Assembly (NCBI RefSeq): GCF_014695395.1
Contig: NZ_JACJOF010000040.1
Span: forward strand, 1-64,000
Source: Nodosilinea sp. FACHB-131
GTDB taxonomy: Bacteria; Cyanobacteriota; Cyanobacteriia; Phormidesmidales; Phormidesmidaceae
DNA length: 64,000 bases
Direction: 5' to 3'
A program made the position numbers and the translations under genes. Of the stretch, positions 15,934-22,814 are shown piece by piece. Under the pieces are notes generated by a model. It did not search any database, had not been told where the DNA came from, and saw only the letters and a program-made list of their open reading frames with translations. Numbering within the stretch: the stretch's first letter is position 1; each line of letters begins with the position of its first letter.

Positions 15934-16584
15934 CTAGGCAGAGGGCAACTGAGGGGCTTGTAGCAGCTGCAAGACTTCGTGAGGCGTTAGGTTAGGCTCC
16001 AGCTTGGCGGTGTCTACCATCTGCTGTACTAGCAGGGAGGGCAAGCCATCAACACACATCAGTTCGCGGGTGCCGTCGAGGTCGATTAGCTGGGGGCCAG
16101 ATTCGACAAACGCCTTAATCTGCTCTAGTTGGTCGAGTTCAGGCTTGCCCTTGCGCTCTCGCCAATCAAATTTGACTGAGGCGTAGTTGCGATCGCCGTT
16201 GCTGTGACGTTGGAAACCCACTCCAAAAATCCCTTCGGCGGGGTTCACTCCCTCGCCCACTAGGCGAATCACGGTCTGCTGTAAAGCACTGAGGGAACGG
16301 GTTTTGATATAGCTGACACAGACGGTGTTAGCGGGTAGAGTTTTGCAACTAGGGGCCGGGACGTAGAACAGTTGCATCCAAGCCACATTACGAGTTCTGC
16401 CTAAGCTGCCAAAGTGCCGGGATACTTTGACTACTGAAATTTCAGCATTAGTTCCTAAAAACTCAGTCTCGCTGATGGCTAATTGCCCAGCCTGGCAGTT
16501 GAACCGGACAGCGTAGGGAGCATCGGGTAAGTAAATGGCATTTGTGGGCTTGGTGCCGAAAACATTTGACAGTGCATTGTCCAT
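15934..16584 (-). CDS. Hypothetical protein of the phage-like run, 216 residues
   Basis: Starts at ATG 16584 (MDNALSNVFGTKPTNAIYLP) with GAGGAAG 9 nt upstream. The frame is open to 16650, but those residues are encoded by the leader hairpin region. The first 160 residues are beta-rich, with an invariant-looking RNYASVKFDWRER segment; the last 70 are helical. It could be a single-strand-binding or recombination protein by position beside a helicase, but no motif proves it. Confidence 0.75.
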   Translation of the reverse strand: MDNALSNVFGTKPTNAIYLPDAPYAVRFNCQAGQLAISETEFLGTNAEISVVKVSRHFGSLGRTRNVAWMQLFYVPAPSCKTLPANTVCVSYIKTRSLSALQQTVIRLVGEGVNPAEGIFGVGFQRHSNGDRNYASVKFDWRERKGKPELDQLEQIKAFVESGPQLIDLDGTRELMCVDGLPSLLVQQMVDTAKLEPNLTPHEVLQLLQAPQLPSA

Positions 16585-16618
16585 AGTTATTTCTTCCTCT
16601 TTTGTGTTCTGGGTTAAA

Positions 16619-16638
16619 CCCGTGTGGTCGGCCACGGG
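16619..16638 (-). promoter_or_regulatory. Intercistronic RNA hairpin 3 with conserved leader
   Basis: CCCGTG pairs with CACGGG; the loop holds TGGTCGGC. It is almost identical to the hairpin at 17379. In mRNA order, hairpin, AAACCCAGAACA, GAGGAAG and ATG follow each other. Confidence 0.7.
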
Positions 16639-16676
16639 GGGCAGTTTCATGCCATACCCAGGGCGGCTAGGTCAGC

Positions 16677-16952
16677 CTAATACTCGTCGCAACTACAAGG
16701 GTTGGGGTCGTCATAGCCACCAGTTAGGTAGGCGCTGCTAGGGACGCTCCACAGCACTTTGGAACCATCGGGGTTAACCCGTTTGTGGATAGCAGCCAAT
16801 TCTGTAATGACTGCCTTAGTGCCCCAACGCTTGACCATTGCTTCCAGGTCAAGAACATCTAAACCCCAGGCTTCTGCTCGTTGGTCTTCGGCTATCTCTC
16901 TCTGGGCCTGGTCATGCTGATAAGCAACTTCAAACGGTTCACGTACAATCAT
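16677..16952 (-). CDS. Hypothetical protein, 91 residues
   Basis: Starts MIVREPFEVAYQHDQAQREI. A helical, charged N-terminus is followed by a short tail with CSCDEY. AGAGGATC stands 6-13 nt upstream of the ATG, preceded by the CCCCAGAACA box. No family recognised. It lies between two hairpins in the same run. Confidence 0.65.
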   Translation of the reverse strand: MIVREPFEVAYQHDQAQREIAEDQRAEAWGLDVLDLEAMVKRWGTKAVITELAAIHKRVNPDGSKVLWSVPSSAYLTGGYDDPNPCSCDEY

Positions 16953-16982
16953 GAGTAGATCCTCTTGTTCTGGGGATTACAA

Positions 16983-17016
16983 CCCCCTGCTGAGTCTTGG
17001 TCGGCAATGCAGGGGG
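16983..17016 (-). promoter_or_regulatory. Intercistronic RNA hairpin 4
   Basis: CCCCCTGC pairs with GCAGGGGG around an 18-nt loop that again contains TTGGTCGG. The CCCCAGAACA box and Shine-Dalgarno of the 16952 gene follow. The preceding gene is trailed by TTTAACGCCATGCCTAGGGC (given in plus orientation), also found near 17410. Confidence 0.7.
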
Positions 17017-17055
17017 CCAAACTGAGCCTTTTAACGCCATGCCTAGGGCAGCGGG

Positions 17056-17346
17056 TTAGCTCAGGCGTAGCTTTGAGAGAGGGGTAGGAGTAAAGTGCAA
17101 ATCACGCTCAATTCCTAAACCGCCAACCTTGATAGATTGCATTTCTGAAAGGCTGAAGTAGCCCAACTCTTCATCTAATCCCTGCACTAAACCGAAGAAC
17201 TGATCCTCACCATCAAACTCAGTTGCGTACCAAGTCCAATTTGAGAGAGGGTGAAAGAACTTAACCTGAGCAATGGGATCTTCTACGTTTTCCTGAGAAT
17301 AAAGTTGGGGTAGTCTTTGACGGATCTCTTCAGTCAGTAATTGCAT
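17056..17346 (-). CDS. DUF2958 protein
   Basis: 96 residues from ATG 17346, which has AAAGGA 10 nt upstream; a GTG three codons earlier is less well placed. The sequence ([15 protein letters not shown], then [36 protein letters not shown] and FTPTPLS) matches DUF2958, a small domain common on plasmids and in phages. Its molecular job is not known to me. It is in a run of phage-like genes. Confidence 0.88.
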   Translation of the reverse strand: MQLLTEEIRQRLPQLYSQENVEDPIAQVKFFHPLSNWTWYATEFDGEDQFFGLVQGLDEELGYFSLSEMQSIKVGGLGIERDLHFTPTPLSKLRLS

Positions 17347-17378
17347 GAACTTCACTTCCTTTGTTCTGGGTGAATAAA

Positions 17379-17398
17379 CCCGTGTGGTCGGTCACGGG
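17379..17398 (-). promoter_or_regulatory. Intercistronic RNA hairpin 5
   Basis: CCCGTG pairs with CACGGG; loop TGGTCGGT. It is followed in mRNA order by TTTATTCACCCAGAACAAAGGA and the DUF2958 start. Near-duplicate of the 16619 hairpin and its flanks. Confidence 0.7.
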
Positions 17399-17430
17399 AG
17401 GCCGTTTAACGCCATGCCTAGGGCGGTTAA

Positions 17431-17904
17431 TTAAGCGGCGTAGGCTGCGGGTGCTTCAGCAACTTTTCTAATTGGGATCACTTTTTGAGCGTTGAGATAA
17501 TCGCTGAGGGAAGCAAAGCCCAGGTGAGCTAGAACCGCGTAGCCGTGTTTACAACAACCCCGGCCAAAAAACTCAAGCTGGTTGTTTAAGTCGTCGCAGG
17601 TGCAGAACACCCCATCAGGTCGCTTCTCGACCACATAGGCGGTGTCTTTATGCAGATTGCGAACGGTGTAGTGATTGGCAATATCTAAGCGCTCGGTAAC
17701 TTTTAAGCCCTTGCTTTGAGCCTTGCGCCAGTCTGCAAAGTGCTGCTTGAAAGCAGCCTTGCTAATGAAGGTGGGGCGCTGCCCTTTGACCCAAACCCAG
17801 ATGACACTCTTAAAGTCTTTGATCTCAACTGGGGCCGATGACTTAAGCCCTAGAAGCCGACGAGCAGCAGCAGCGGAATAGACGATATTAAAGGCATTGA
17901 CCAT
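17431..17904 (-). CDS. SWIM zinc-finger protein
   Basis: 157 residues from ATG 17904. The C-terminal half has CTCDDLNN ... GCCKHGYAVLAHLG, the CxC...CxH pattern of a SWIM zinc finger, a DNA- or protein-binding module. The N-terminal half (AAAARRLLGL, SVIWVWVKG) is not recognised. The promoter holds a long inverted repeat made of two AGCTAAWWTTAGCT palindromes, so this gene and the operon behind it should be repressed by the factor binding that motif. Confidence 0.85.
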   Translation of the reverse strand: MVNAFNIVYSAAAARRLLGLKSSAPVEIKDFKSVIWVWVKGQRPTFISKAAFKQHFADWRKAQSKGLKVTERLDIANHYTVRNLHKDTAYVVEKRPDGVFCTCDDLNNQLEFFGRGCCKHGYAVLAHLGFASLSDYLNAQKVIPIRKVAEAPAAYAA

Positions 17905-17922
17905 AGAACCAACCCTGAAACA

Positions 17923-17970
17923 CTTACTAGCTAATTTTAGCTTATACACTAGCTAAAATTAGCTAGTAAA
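17923..17970. promoter_or_regulatory. Double AGCTAAWWTTAGCT operator, site 2
   Basis: CTTACTAGCTAATTTTAGCT and the complementary AGCTAAAATTAGCTAGTAA are inverted about an 8-bp spacer (TATACACT). Each arm is itself a 14-bp palindrome (17929-17942 and 17951-17964). It covers the promoter of the SWIM-protein gene. Confidence 0.8.
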
Positions 17971-17990
17971 GCAGAACTAATACATAAGGA

Positions 17991-18515
17991 CTAGTCAAAT
18001 AAGCTGGGCTGAATAATGTCGGGGGAGTGGTGGAACCAGCCACCCCCTAGAGGCTGCAACCCCCAACCAGAAGGGGCAGGAGTGTCAGCAGGCAAGAACA
18101 CTAGGCAGGGCAAGCCGCAACCAATAGCGAAGGCCAGCGATGCCCAGGTGCCCGAACCTGTGCCGCAAAAGCAGCGGGAGGAGCGATCGGAGGGCTGTAA
18201 ACCAACAGGACAGGTGCTAGCGGGGAACGTCACCCAAAGGCCACCAGCAACCACCACAGCTCGAACACAAGCCACTGAACGGGCCGCAAAAGCACCCCGA
18301 CCAGTGCCAAAGGCAGCAGCCCGGAAAACCTGAGCTGCTGGGAAGCGCTGGCGGGCGGCGTAGTCGATACCACGGGCACAACCAACTACCACCTCAGCAC
18401 TAGGCTGGACACGCTCACACAGCCAGTTGAGGGCCGCTAGAGAGGCTGTAGAAGGCGAGCGCGAACCAGAGAACCCGACACAGGAAAACTTGGCAACGAT
18501 AGCAGCAACAGACAT
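17991..18515 (-). CDS. DprA/LOG-like Rossmann-fold (SLOG) protein
   Basis: 174 residues. Motifs VGFSGSRSP near the start, VVGCARGIDYAAR (about 43-55) and GTGSGTWASLAFAIGCGLP near residue 120 form the nucleotide-binding loops of the SLOG superfamily, which includes DprA, LOG and sensors of nucleotide signals in conflict systems. It is shorter than DprA and lacks its SAM and winged-helix domains. Very high GC compared with its neighbours. Its promoter region contains the operator at 18545 and is divergent from the structured RNA. Confidence 0.8.
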   Translation of the reverse strand: MSVAAIVAKFSCVGFSGSRSPSTASLAALNWLCERVQPSAEVVVGCARGIDYAARQRFPAAQVFRAAAFGTGRGAFAARSVACVRAVVVAGGLWVTFPASTCPVGLQPSDRSSRCFCGTGSGTWASLAFAIGCGLPCLVFLPADTPAPSGWGLQPLGGGWFHHSPDIIQPSLFD

Positions 18516-18544
18516 AGAACAGCCTCAAAACCTATCTATATTTT

Positions 18545-18586
18545 AGCTAAAAATAGCTAGCAAGCTAGCTAAAAATAGCTTATAAT
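18545..18586 (+). promoter_or_regulatory. Promoter of the structured RNA with two AGCTAAAAATAGCT operators, site 3
   Basis: AGCTAAAAATAGCT occurs at 18545-18558 and 18567-18580, 22 bp apart. A consensus TATAAT -10 box at 18581-18586 directly abuts the second copy. Binding would block this promoter and probably the divergent SLOG gene. The motif matches those at 13485 and 17929. Confidence 0.75.
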
Positions 18587-18592
18587 GCAAAT

Positions 18593-19095
18593 AGGCAAGG
18601 GGGCGAAAGCTGACCCGTAACACGCGAGGGGGCTATACACAAGGGCGAAAGCCTGGAAACGTGCCCGCTAGAGGCGAAACTCTAGCAAAGACGGCGCAGG
18701 GAGAGCTAAGCCAGCCACCACCCAGGCGGAAACCGACCGGAGTAAATGCGAGAGCTGCCCAGGGGCGCAAGGGTAGCAGCAGCAGAGCAACGACAGCAGA
18801 CGCAAGCTTGGGAGGAACAGCAACTCACCCACCCCAAAGGCCACGGGGTGGGGCCAAACCCCAGGGCAGAGACACAGACTCTATAAGGCACTCTGCCCAC
18901 CGCCACCAGCTAAAACCGTTACGAGGGGCACACCCTATCAAACGGAGGCGACGGGGAGGAACCCCTACCTGGGCCGGGCAGGGCCAGCCACCCGGACACC
19001 TGGAATCACGGAAAGCTTGGCCCCGTTGTCAAGGGCGGAACGAAGTGGAGAGCGCAGCGGCCCTTGATCAATGGGGCTGCCGTGATAGCCTTTTT
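18593..19095 (+). ncRNA. Candidate large structured RNA, about 500 nt
   Basis: No convincing protein is encoded on either strand, but perfect stems are frequent: GCTAGAG/CTCTAGC (18667-18686, loop GCGAAA), CCCACCCC/GGGGTGGG (18828-18852), GGGCAGAG/CTCTGCCC (18864-18898), CCGTT/AACGG enclosing AGGG/CCCT (18916-18945) and GGGG/CCCC (18953-18965). At the 3' end a coaxial arm pairs ATCACGG/CCGTGAT (19005-19086), GCCCCGTTG/CAATGGGGC and TCAAGGGC/GCCCTTGA. GNRA-type loops recur: GGC-GAAA-GCC at 18644, GC-GAGA-GC near 18750, GCAA near 18768. TATAAT precedes it and TTTTT (19091-19095) follows the last arm. The size and the phage-like setting recall GOLLD or ROOL RNAs, but I cannot match it to either. 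Confidence 0.7.
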
Positions 19096-19564
19096 CGGCG
19101 GTGGCCTGGATTGCCCGGCTTAACTTACCTGTATGGAATGTCTTGCCTTTCGAGGGCGCGGCTGACGGCTTTGAGGAAGCGGCGCGGCTCCTCTGGGCTA
19201 GCGATGGCCTTTGAAGGATGTTAGCTTAGGGAACTTTAAAGAGGCCACGGCTGGGCCAGTGCAAGTATCTGTCTTGTAGGACTGTCTTACGAGACAAAGC
19301 TACTCGTACCACTATGATGGCGATCGCCCTTCATCACACGACCCCAAACAGCTTTGATGATTGTCACGGTCAGGACCAACGTCAACACAGAGCCACTCTT
19401 GCGGTACTCGTTGGCAGAATGCGATCGCACCATTCAACATCGGGACTTGCCACGTCCCTATTCACGCTTGTCCTGCCCCGCAATTTATCACCTACTCAGA
19501 CAGCGATCCGGATTATAGGAGCCGGCTGGGGAAGGATTAGTGAGAGGCTACTCAAGGGATAGGA
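19096..19564. other. Intergenic, no supported gene
   Basis: 470 bp after the RNA. Frames here are short and rich in rare residues. A TGTCTTACGAGACA dyad lies in GTAGGACTGTCTTACGAGACA-like sequence at about 19277-19298, similar to GACAGT-rich sites near 32.9 and 36.47 kb. The promoter of the Excalibur gene must be near 19500. Confidence 0.4.
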
Positions 19565-19954
19565 ATGCGAATTTTATCAACAACACTAGTACTATTGGGG
19601 TTTTCAGCCTCATTGACAGCAAATGCAGTCATGGCGCAGCAGTACCCGGTAGTTCCCAGAGCATTGGCAGAGAATCAACTTATCTGCTTTATGCACATGC
19701 CTGTAGGAAATAGCCTCAACCTAGAATCTATTTGCACTAGAGCTGTGGCAGTTCAAGAGAGTTCTGGAAGTCAGGCAAGCTCTAGAACTGGAACAAGTAC
19801 TGCCGCATCAACCTCTAGTACTTCCTCAAGCAGCGATCGCAAGATTTGCGCGGATTTCCAAACTCAAGCCCAAGCCCGAGCAGCTTTGCCTGACAACCCA
19901 GATCTTGATCGTGAGCGCGACGGTACTCCTTGTGAGGGTTTACCCCCAGGATAG
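19565..19954 (+). CDS. Secreted Excalibur-domain protein 1
   Basis: 129 residues. Signal peptide MRILSTTLVLLGFSASLTAN ending near AVMAQQ, a Ser/Thr-rich linker (about 65-92), then CADFQTQAQARAALP and LDRERDGTPCEGLP, the Excalibur domain with its DxDxDGxxCE calcium-binding loop. Acts outside the cytoplasmic membrane; role unknown, often linked to surface nucleases. Two other Excalibur proteins occur at 36580 and 55444. Confidence 0.85.
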   Translation: MRILSTTLVLLGFSASLTANAVMAQQYPVVPRALAENQLICFMHMPVGNSLNLESICTRAVAVQESSGSQASSRTGTSTAASTSSTSSSSDRKICADFQTQAQARAALPDNPDLDRERDGTPCEGLPPG

Positions 19955-20061
19955 TTTGACGCCTCTTGGCGCGGAGGGGGCGGGCTATCCCAGGTATTAG
20001 TGCTGATTGCATAGCGCGATCGCTTACCTGAAGTGGGCTCATTACGCCTGACCTCTCGGCG

Positions 20062-20135
20062 CGGCTGCGGGGTGGGGGTTATTGAGCAGGTTGGCTAGGA
20101 GTGAAGGCGGCATGTGGTCTTCGGAATGCGGCCTG
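20062..20135. repeat. Dispersed GC-rich repeat, copy 1 (partial)
   Basis: GCGGGGTGGGG, then AGGTTGGC and AAGGCGGC in the same order as in the fuller copies at 21130 and 21800. Non-coding. It lies between the Excalibur gene and the cyAbrB terminator. Confidence 0.45.
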
Positions 20136-20169
20136 TCTTACTTCAAACGATTCTCTGCTTTGTCACCTC

Positions 20170-20212
20170 ATAAAATAAAAGGTTCCCTCTAAAACATGAA
20201 TTTCAGAGGGAA
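20170..20212 (-). terminator. Terminator of the cyAbrB gene
   Basis: TTCCCTCT pairs with AGAGGGAA around a 14-nt loop. On the minus strand CCTTTTATTTTATG follows. It is 35 bp after the stop at 20248. Confidence 0.75.
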
Positions 20213-20247
20213 TAAGCTAGAAAATCGCAGTTGATTAGGCAGCCCCA

Positions 20248-20637
20248 TTAAGCTGCATCTTCATTGCCATCTTCATCTAGCTTGACCAGGTGAATGTGCT
20301 TGTAGCCCAGCTTTATCTTGAACTCATCTCCAGTCTTAAGGCCCATTTCTTGGGTATAGGCCGCACCAATCACAATCTGGCCATTCTTATGGACGGTTAA
20401 GGCATAAGACGCTTCCCGACCTCTCCCATCTGCACTCTTCTGCGGTTCAAGCTGAATGCCTTTAGCTGACAACAGAGCATCATAAAACTCAGCCAGGTTC
20501 ACACGGGTTTGCCCTTCTTTACCAACCGTGTAGTAACCACATTCCTTAGCAAGATCCCGCTTAATGAGGCCGTCGTTCTCCTTAACCTTGGCCAGAAGTG
20601 CCTTGCCTGTCAAGGGCTCCTTAGTTTTTACTGCCAT
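20248..20637 (-). CDS. Cyanobacterial AbrB-like transcription regulator (cyAbrB)
   Basis: 129 residues with the full cyAbrB pattern: LTGKALLAKVKEN, AKECGYYTVGKEGQTRVNL, FYDALLSAKGI, DGRGREASYALTVHKNGQIV, IGAAYTQEMGLKTGDEFKIK and LGYKHIHLVKLD. The AbrB DNA-binding domain is C-terminal in this family. cyAbrB proteins globally regulate nitrogen and carbon genes and also phage or plasmid genes in cyanobacteria. As an accessory copy it may silence or tune the region. It has its own terminator and an AT-rich leader. Confidence 0.95.
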   Translation of the reverse strand: MAVKTKEPLTGKALLAKVKENDGLIKRDLAKECGYYTVGKEGQTRVNLAEFYDALLSAKGIQLEPQKSADGRGREASYALTVHKNGQIVIGAAYTQEMGLKTGDEFKIKLGYKHIHLVKLDEDGNEDAA

Positions 20638-21278
20638 AATTTAAACCATCCATAGGGTACACATCAAAATCCACAATGACTGCCAGAAAAAACTCTAGAA
20701 TCATTTGTTTCTCTATTTCTCCCACTCTATCAAACGACTTGGAGAAAGAATTAGAGAGAATTTAATTTATCCTACACCGATTATAGTTACTCATAGATTT
20801 AGTGACTCGCATATCTAAGGTGATATTCAGTGAAAATCACCAATGAGGAAATTTACGCTATTCAATCTACCAACCAAACTACCAAACGAGTCCTTGTAGG
20901 GCAAGCGCGGTTGCTCTGAACCATGCGATATTCCGGGAGTGGTATTGCCAACGTAATAGTTGAAGGGGCCAATAATATGGAGGATGATTGGTTCTGGGAC
21001 ATGGTGATTTGCTTTGATTAGAGAGAGTTGACTGCTAGAAATGATGATGAACAGAAAGGGCGCGGAGTGACCAGTCCAATTTGAATTATTGAGAAAGTGT
21101 TCTGGGGATAATTTAGTAAAGTCAAGGATGTTGAATAGCCTGGCCACTCGGCGAGGGGTGGGGTGGGCAGTCGGAAGAAAGTCGGCAGGAAGTTAGGGCG
21201 GCGCGATAGAGCGGCCCGTGTTCCTCCAGCGAGGGTGTGTGTTGGTTGAGGAATGCGATCGCCTTCCTCAACCAACAC
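20638..21278. other. Intergenic with repeat, no supported gene
   Basis: 640 bp. The first 180 bp are AT-rich and should hold the cyAbrB promoter. The rest has only frames without coding character, one exact TGTTCTGGGGATAA (21098-21111) and one repeat copy (21130-21245). Confidence 0.5.
21130..21245. repeat. Dispersed GC-rich repeat, copy 2
   Basis: Begins GTTGAATAGCCTG, contains GGGGTGGG and GGGCGGCG, and ends GCGGCCCGTGTTCCTCCAGC then GAGGGTGTGT. All parts recur in the same order at 21800-21916. Confidence 0.65.
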
Positions 21279-21299
21279 AAAAAAAGGGGCTGAAGCCCC
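21279..21299 (-). terminator. Terminator of the 59-residue gene
   Basis: GGGGCT-GA-AGCCCC with seven A on the plus strand, so T7 follows the stem on the minus strand. It is 7 bp from the stop of the gene at 21306. The small gene at 25770 has the same kind of terminator. Confidence 0.88.
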
Positions 21300-21305
21300 A
21301 TGACA

Positions 21306-21485
21306 CTAGTGCCTTAGACGAACCGGGCTAGACAGTAACACCTGGTACTCTGCCCTAAGCGGCTGCCCCAAAGCCAGATGGTCTGCTATCTCAAAAGCCA
21401 TGAGACAAGCGTGTAACGGGCCAAACAGGGCAACATTGTCGTTGTAAGCCACGTGCTGAACGTAGTTGTAGTGAGACTGGTACAT
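21306..21485 (-). CDS. 59-residue protein of a repeated leader module (copy A)
   Basis: Starts MYQSHYNYVQHVAYNDNVAL, ends SSPVRLRH. It has its own terminator directly behind and GAGG 12 nt before the ATG. The leader (21486-21645) is shared with the small gene at 25770, whose product also starts with a YxxVQ segment and ends RVRLG. Function unknown; similarity in gene layout suggests one family. Confidence 0.7.
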   Translation of the reverse strand: MYQSHYNYVQHVAYNDNVALFGPLHACLMAFEIADHLALGQPLRAEYQVLLSSPVRLRH

Positions 21486-21523
21486 GATGGAGAAACCTCA
21501 CGCAACAACGGGGCTAAGAGCGG

Positions 21524-21645
21524 GGGAGGGCAAGGCCAAAGCAGCCCCAAGAAAAAACGCAAAGCTCATTATTCCATCGGGCTGCTGTAGTGCATTTCAG
21601 CCTTGCGCCCCCCGTTACAATAGAGCCCCCTGCGTGCGGTATTCA
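21524..21645 (-). promoter_or_regulatory. Conserved promoter/leader module, copy A
   Basis: On the plus strand, AGGGCAAGGC, then AAGAAAAAACGCAAAGC, then CCTTGCGCC and the 19-mer ACAATAGAGCCCCCTGCGT (21617-21635). All recur in this order at 26131-26245, and the 19-mer again at 22618-22636. In the sense direction, TATTGT may be the -10 box, and GCTTTGCGTTTTTTCTTGG looks like an attenuator within the leader. Confidence 0.6.
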
Positions 21646-21799
21646 ATGAGAGATTAGTTTTATGAAGAGAGGCTAGCGTGAGGAAGGCCGAGGATTCCAG
21701 GTGCGATGGCCATCCCTCGGCAGGTCAGGGGACGTGGAGGGGGCAGGCTGTCTCAGGGTGTGAATGGGTTAGTAGAGTGCGATGGCAGACCTAAAGTAG

Positions 21800-21916
21800 G
21801 TTGAATAGCCTGCCTTCCTCAACGGGGTGCGGGGTGGGGCTTTTGTAGAGTAGGTTGGCCGAAGGTAAGGGCGGCGTGAGTGCGCGGCCCGTATTCCTCT
21901 AGCGAGGGTATGTTCT
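21800..21916. repeat. Dispersed GC-rich repeat, copy 3
   Basis: GTTGAATAGCCTG at 21800, then GCGGGGTGGGG, AGGTTGGC, GGGCGGCG and GCGGCCCGTATTCCTCTAGC then GAGGGTATG. Same order as copy 2. The area 21646-21975 has no gene. Confidence 0.65.
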
Positions 21917-21975
21917 AGGGGAGGATGGGAGCGATGCTCTGTCAGAGCGGCTTCGCCAACGCTGGCTACGACCGG

Positions 21976-22379
21976 CTAAATACCTAGGTCCTGTAAGGCG
22001 AAGCGGATCTGCTCCAACCGCCGTCTATTTACGCCTAGATCGGATTCTCCTACTCGGGCTGCTGCTCGAACGTAAATAACTGGCTCATCCTCTGGCAAGA
22101 AGAATTCAGTATCGTCTACAAACCCCATGACGCGGCTGGTGGACTGAACTCGGATGTAGTTCTCTTGTTGGGTCACAATCTCAGTACGAGGCACAACTCC
22201 GGACAGGGAGACAACTTGCCATCCTGAATACCTAATTCAGGCGTCTTTCGCGCGAATACCTCTGATAGGCCAGGAATCGCGCCTAGAGACTGAGGGACAG
22301 GCGCTGGGATCGCAAAAGCTGAGCAAGTTGGGAAAGCCCGCAACGCGATCGCCAAAAGGCAAGCAAGGATTGAAGACAT
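21976..22379 (-). pseudogene. Secreted DUF1499 protein with internal deletion and frameshift
   Basis: The 5' part (ATG 22379) encodes a signal-peptide-like start, PGLSEVFA and LGIQDGKLSPCP, the usual DUF1499 N-terminal pattern. The frame then fails. The 3' part in another frame encodes PRTEIVTQQENYIRVQSTSR, then FVDDTEFFL and VRAAARVGESDLGVNRRRLE, the DUF1499 C-terminal block. Compared with the family, some 30-40 codons around the NCVSS region are missing at the junction near 22190. The gene is therefore dead. Confidence 0.75.
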
Positions 22380-22617
22380 AGGAGTTCATCAAAGTACAAC
22401 CTCACCATAGGCTGCTCAGGCGCGGGGGGCAGACATGTCATTAACATCGTAGAAAAGGGGAGCCGTAGCCTTAGGGCTTTAGGCCATGATAAGAAACCCA
22501 TCACCCCATCCTTCCCCCTTCACCTGACCAAGACAAGGCAGCGGCAAGCTTAGGGCTAGGTGCGGCCCCTCCTTTAATTACTGCTGGAGTGACACCTTTG
22601 CCGAGGATGCTGGAGCG

Positions 22618-22636
22618 ACAATAGAGCGGCCTGCGT
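22618..22636 (-). promoter_or_regulatory. Third copy of the 19-bp promoter element
   Basis: ACAATAGAGCGGCCTGCGT differs at two positions from copy A. It lies upstream of the broken DUF1499 gene (distance about 240 bp). The rest of 22380-22750 shows no gene. Confidence 0.5.
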
Positions 22637-22751
22637 TCACTCCCTGTGGAGAAGCTACGAGTTATGAGAGAGACTCATTCTCTTCGATTGATTCAGCATA
22701 ACCGCCTATAAACTCTTCCTCATAGTTATCAATTAAAGTGGCCAAAACTAT

Positions 22752-22778
22752 GTAGCGGAGATTCTAGATCTCCGCTAC
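22752..22778 (-). terminator. Terminator-like palindrome after the toxin genes
   Basis: GTAGCGGAGAT pairs with ATCTCCGCTAC around TCTAG, an 11-bp perfect stem. On the minus strand ATAGTTTTGG follows. It lies 37 bp after the stop of the XaxB-like gene. Confidence 0.7.
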
Positions 22779-22814
22779 AGTGTGCTTATTTATTTTCTCA
22801 AGAAACGGAGGTTC

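Noticed and set aside
18593..19095. RNase P RNA, tmRNA or group II intron as identity of the structured RNA
   Set aside because: The conserved RNase P and tmRNA segments and the group II domain V pattern are not visible; no intron-encoded protein is adjacent.
18661..19224. 187-residue plus-strand ORF across the structured RNA
   Set aside because: Composition is extreme (Arg, Pro, Gly, Gln), there is no Shine-Dalgarno, and it coincides with perfect stems; better explained as non-coding RNA.
19314..19562. 82-residue plus-strand ORF before the Excalibur gene
   Set aside because: Low-complexity His/Ser/Thr mix, no ribosome site, and it covers the expected promoter region.
20827..21278. Two overlapping minus-strand ORFs
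   Set aside because: They lie in the dispersed repeat and intergenic sequence; no motif, and both frames look equally random.
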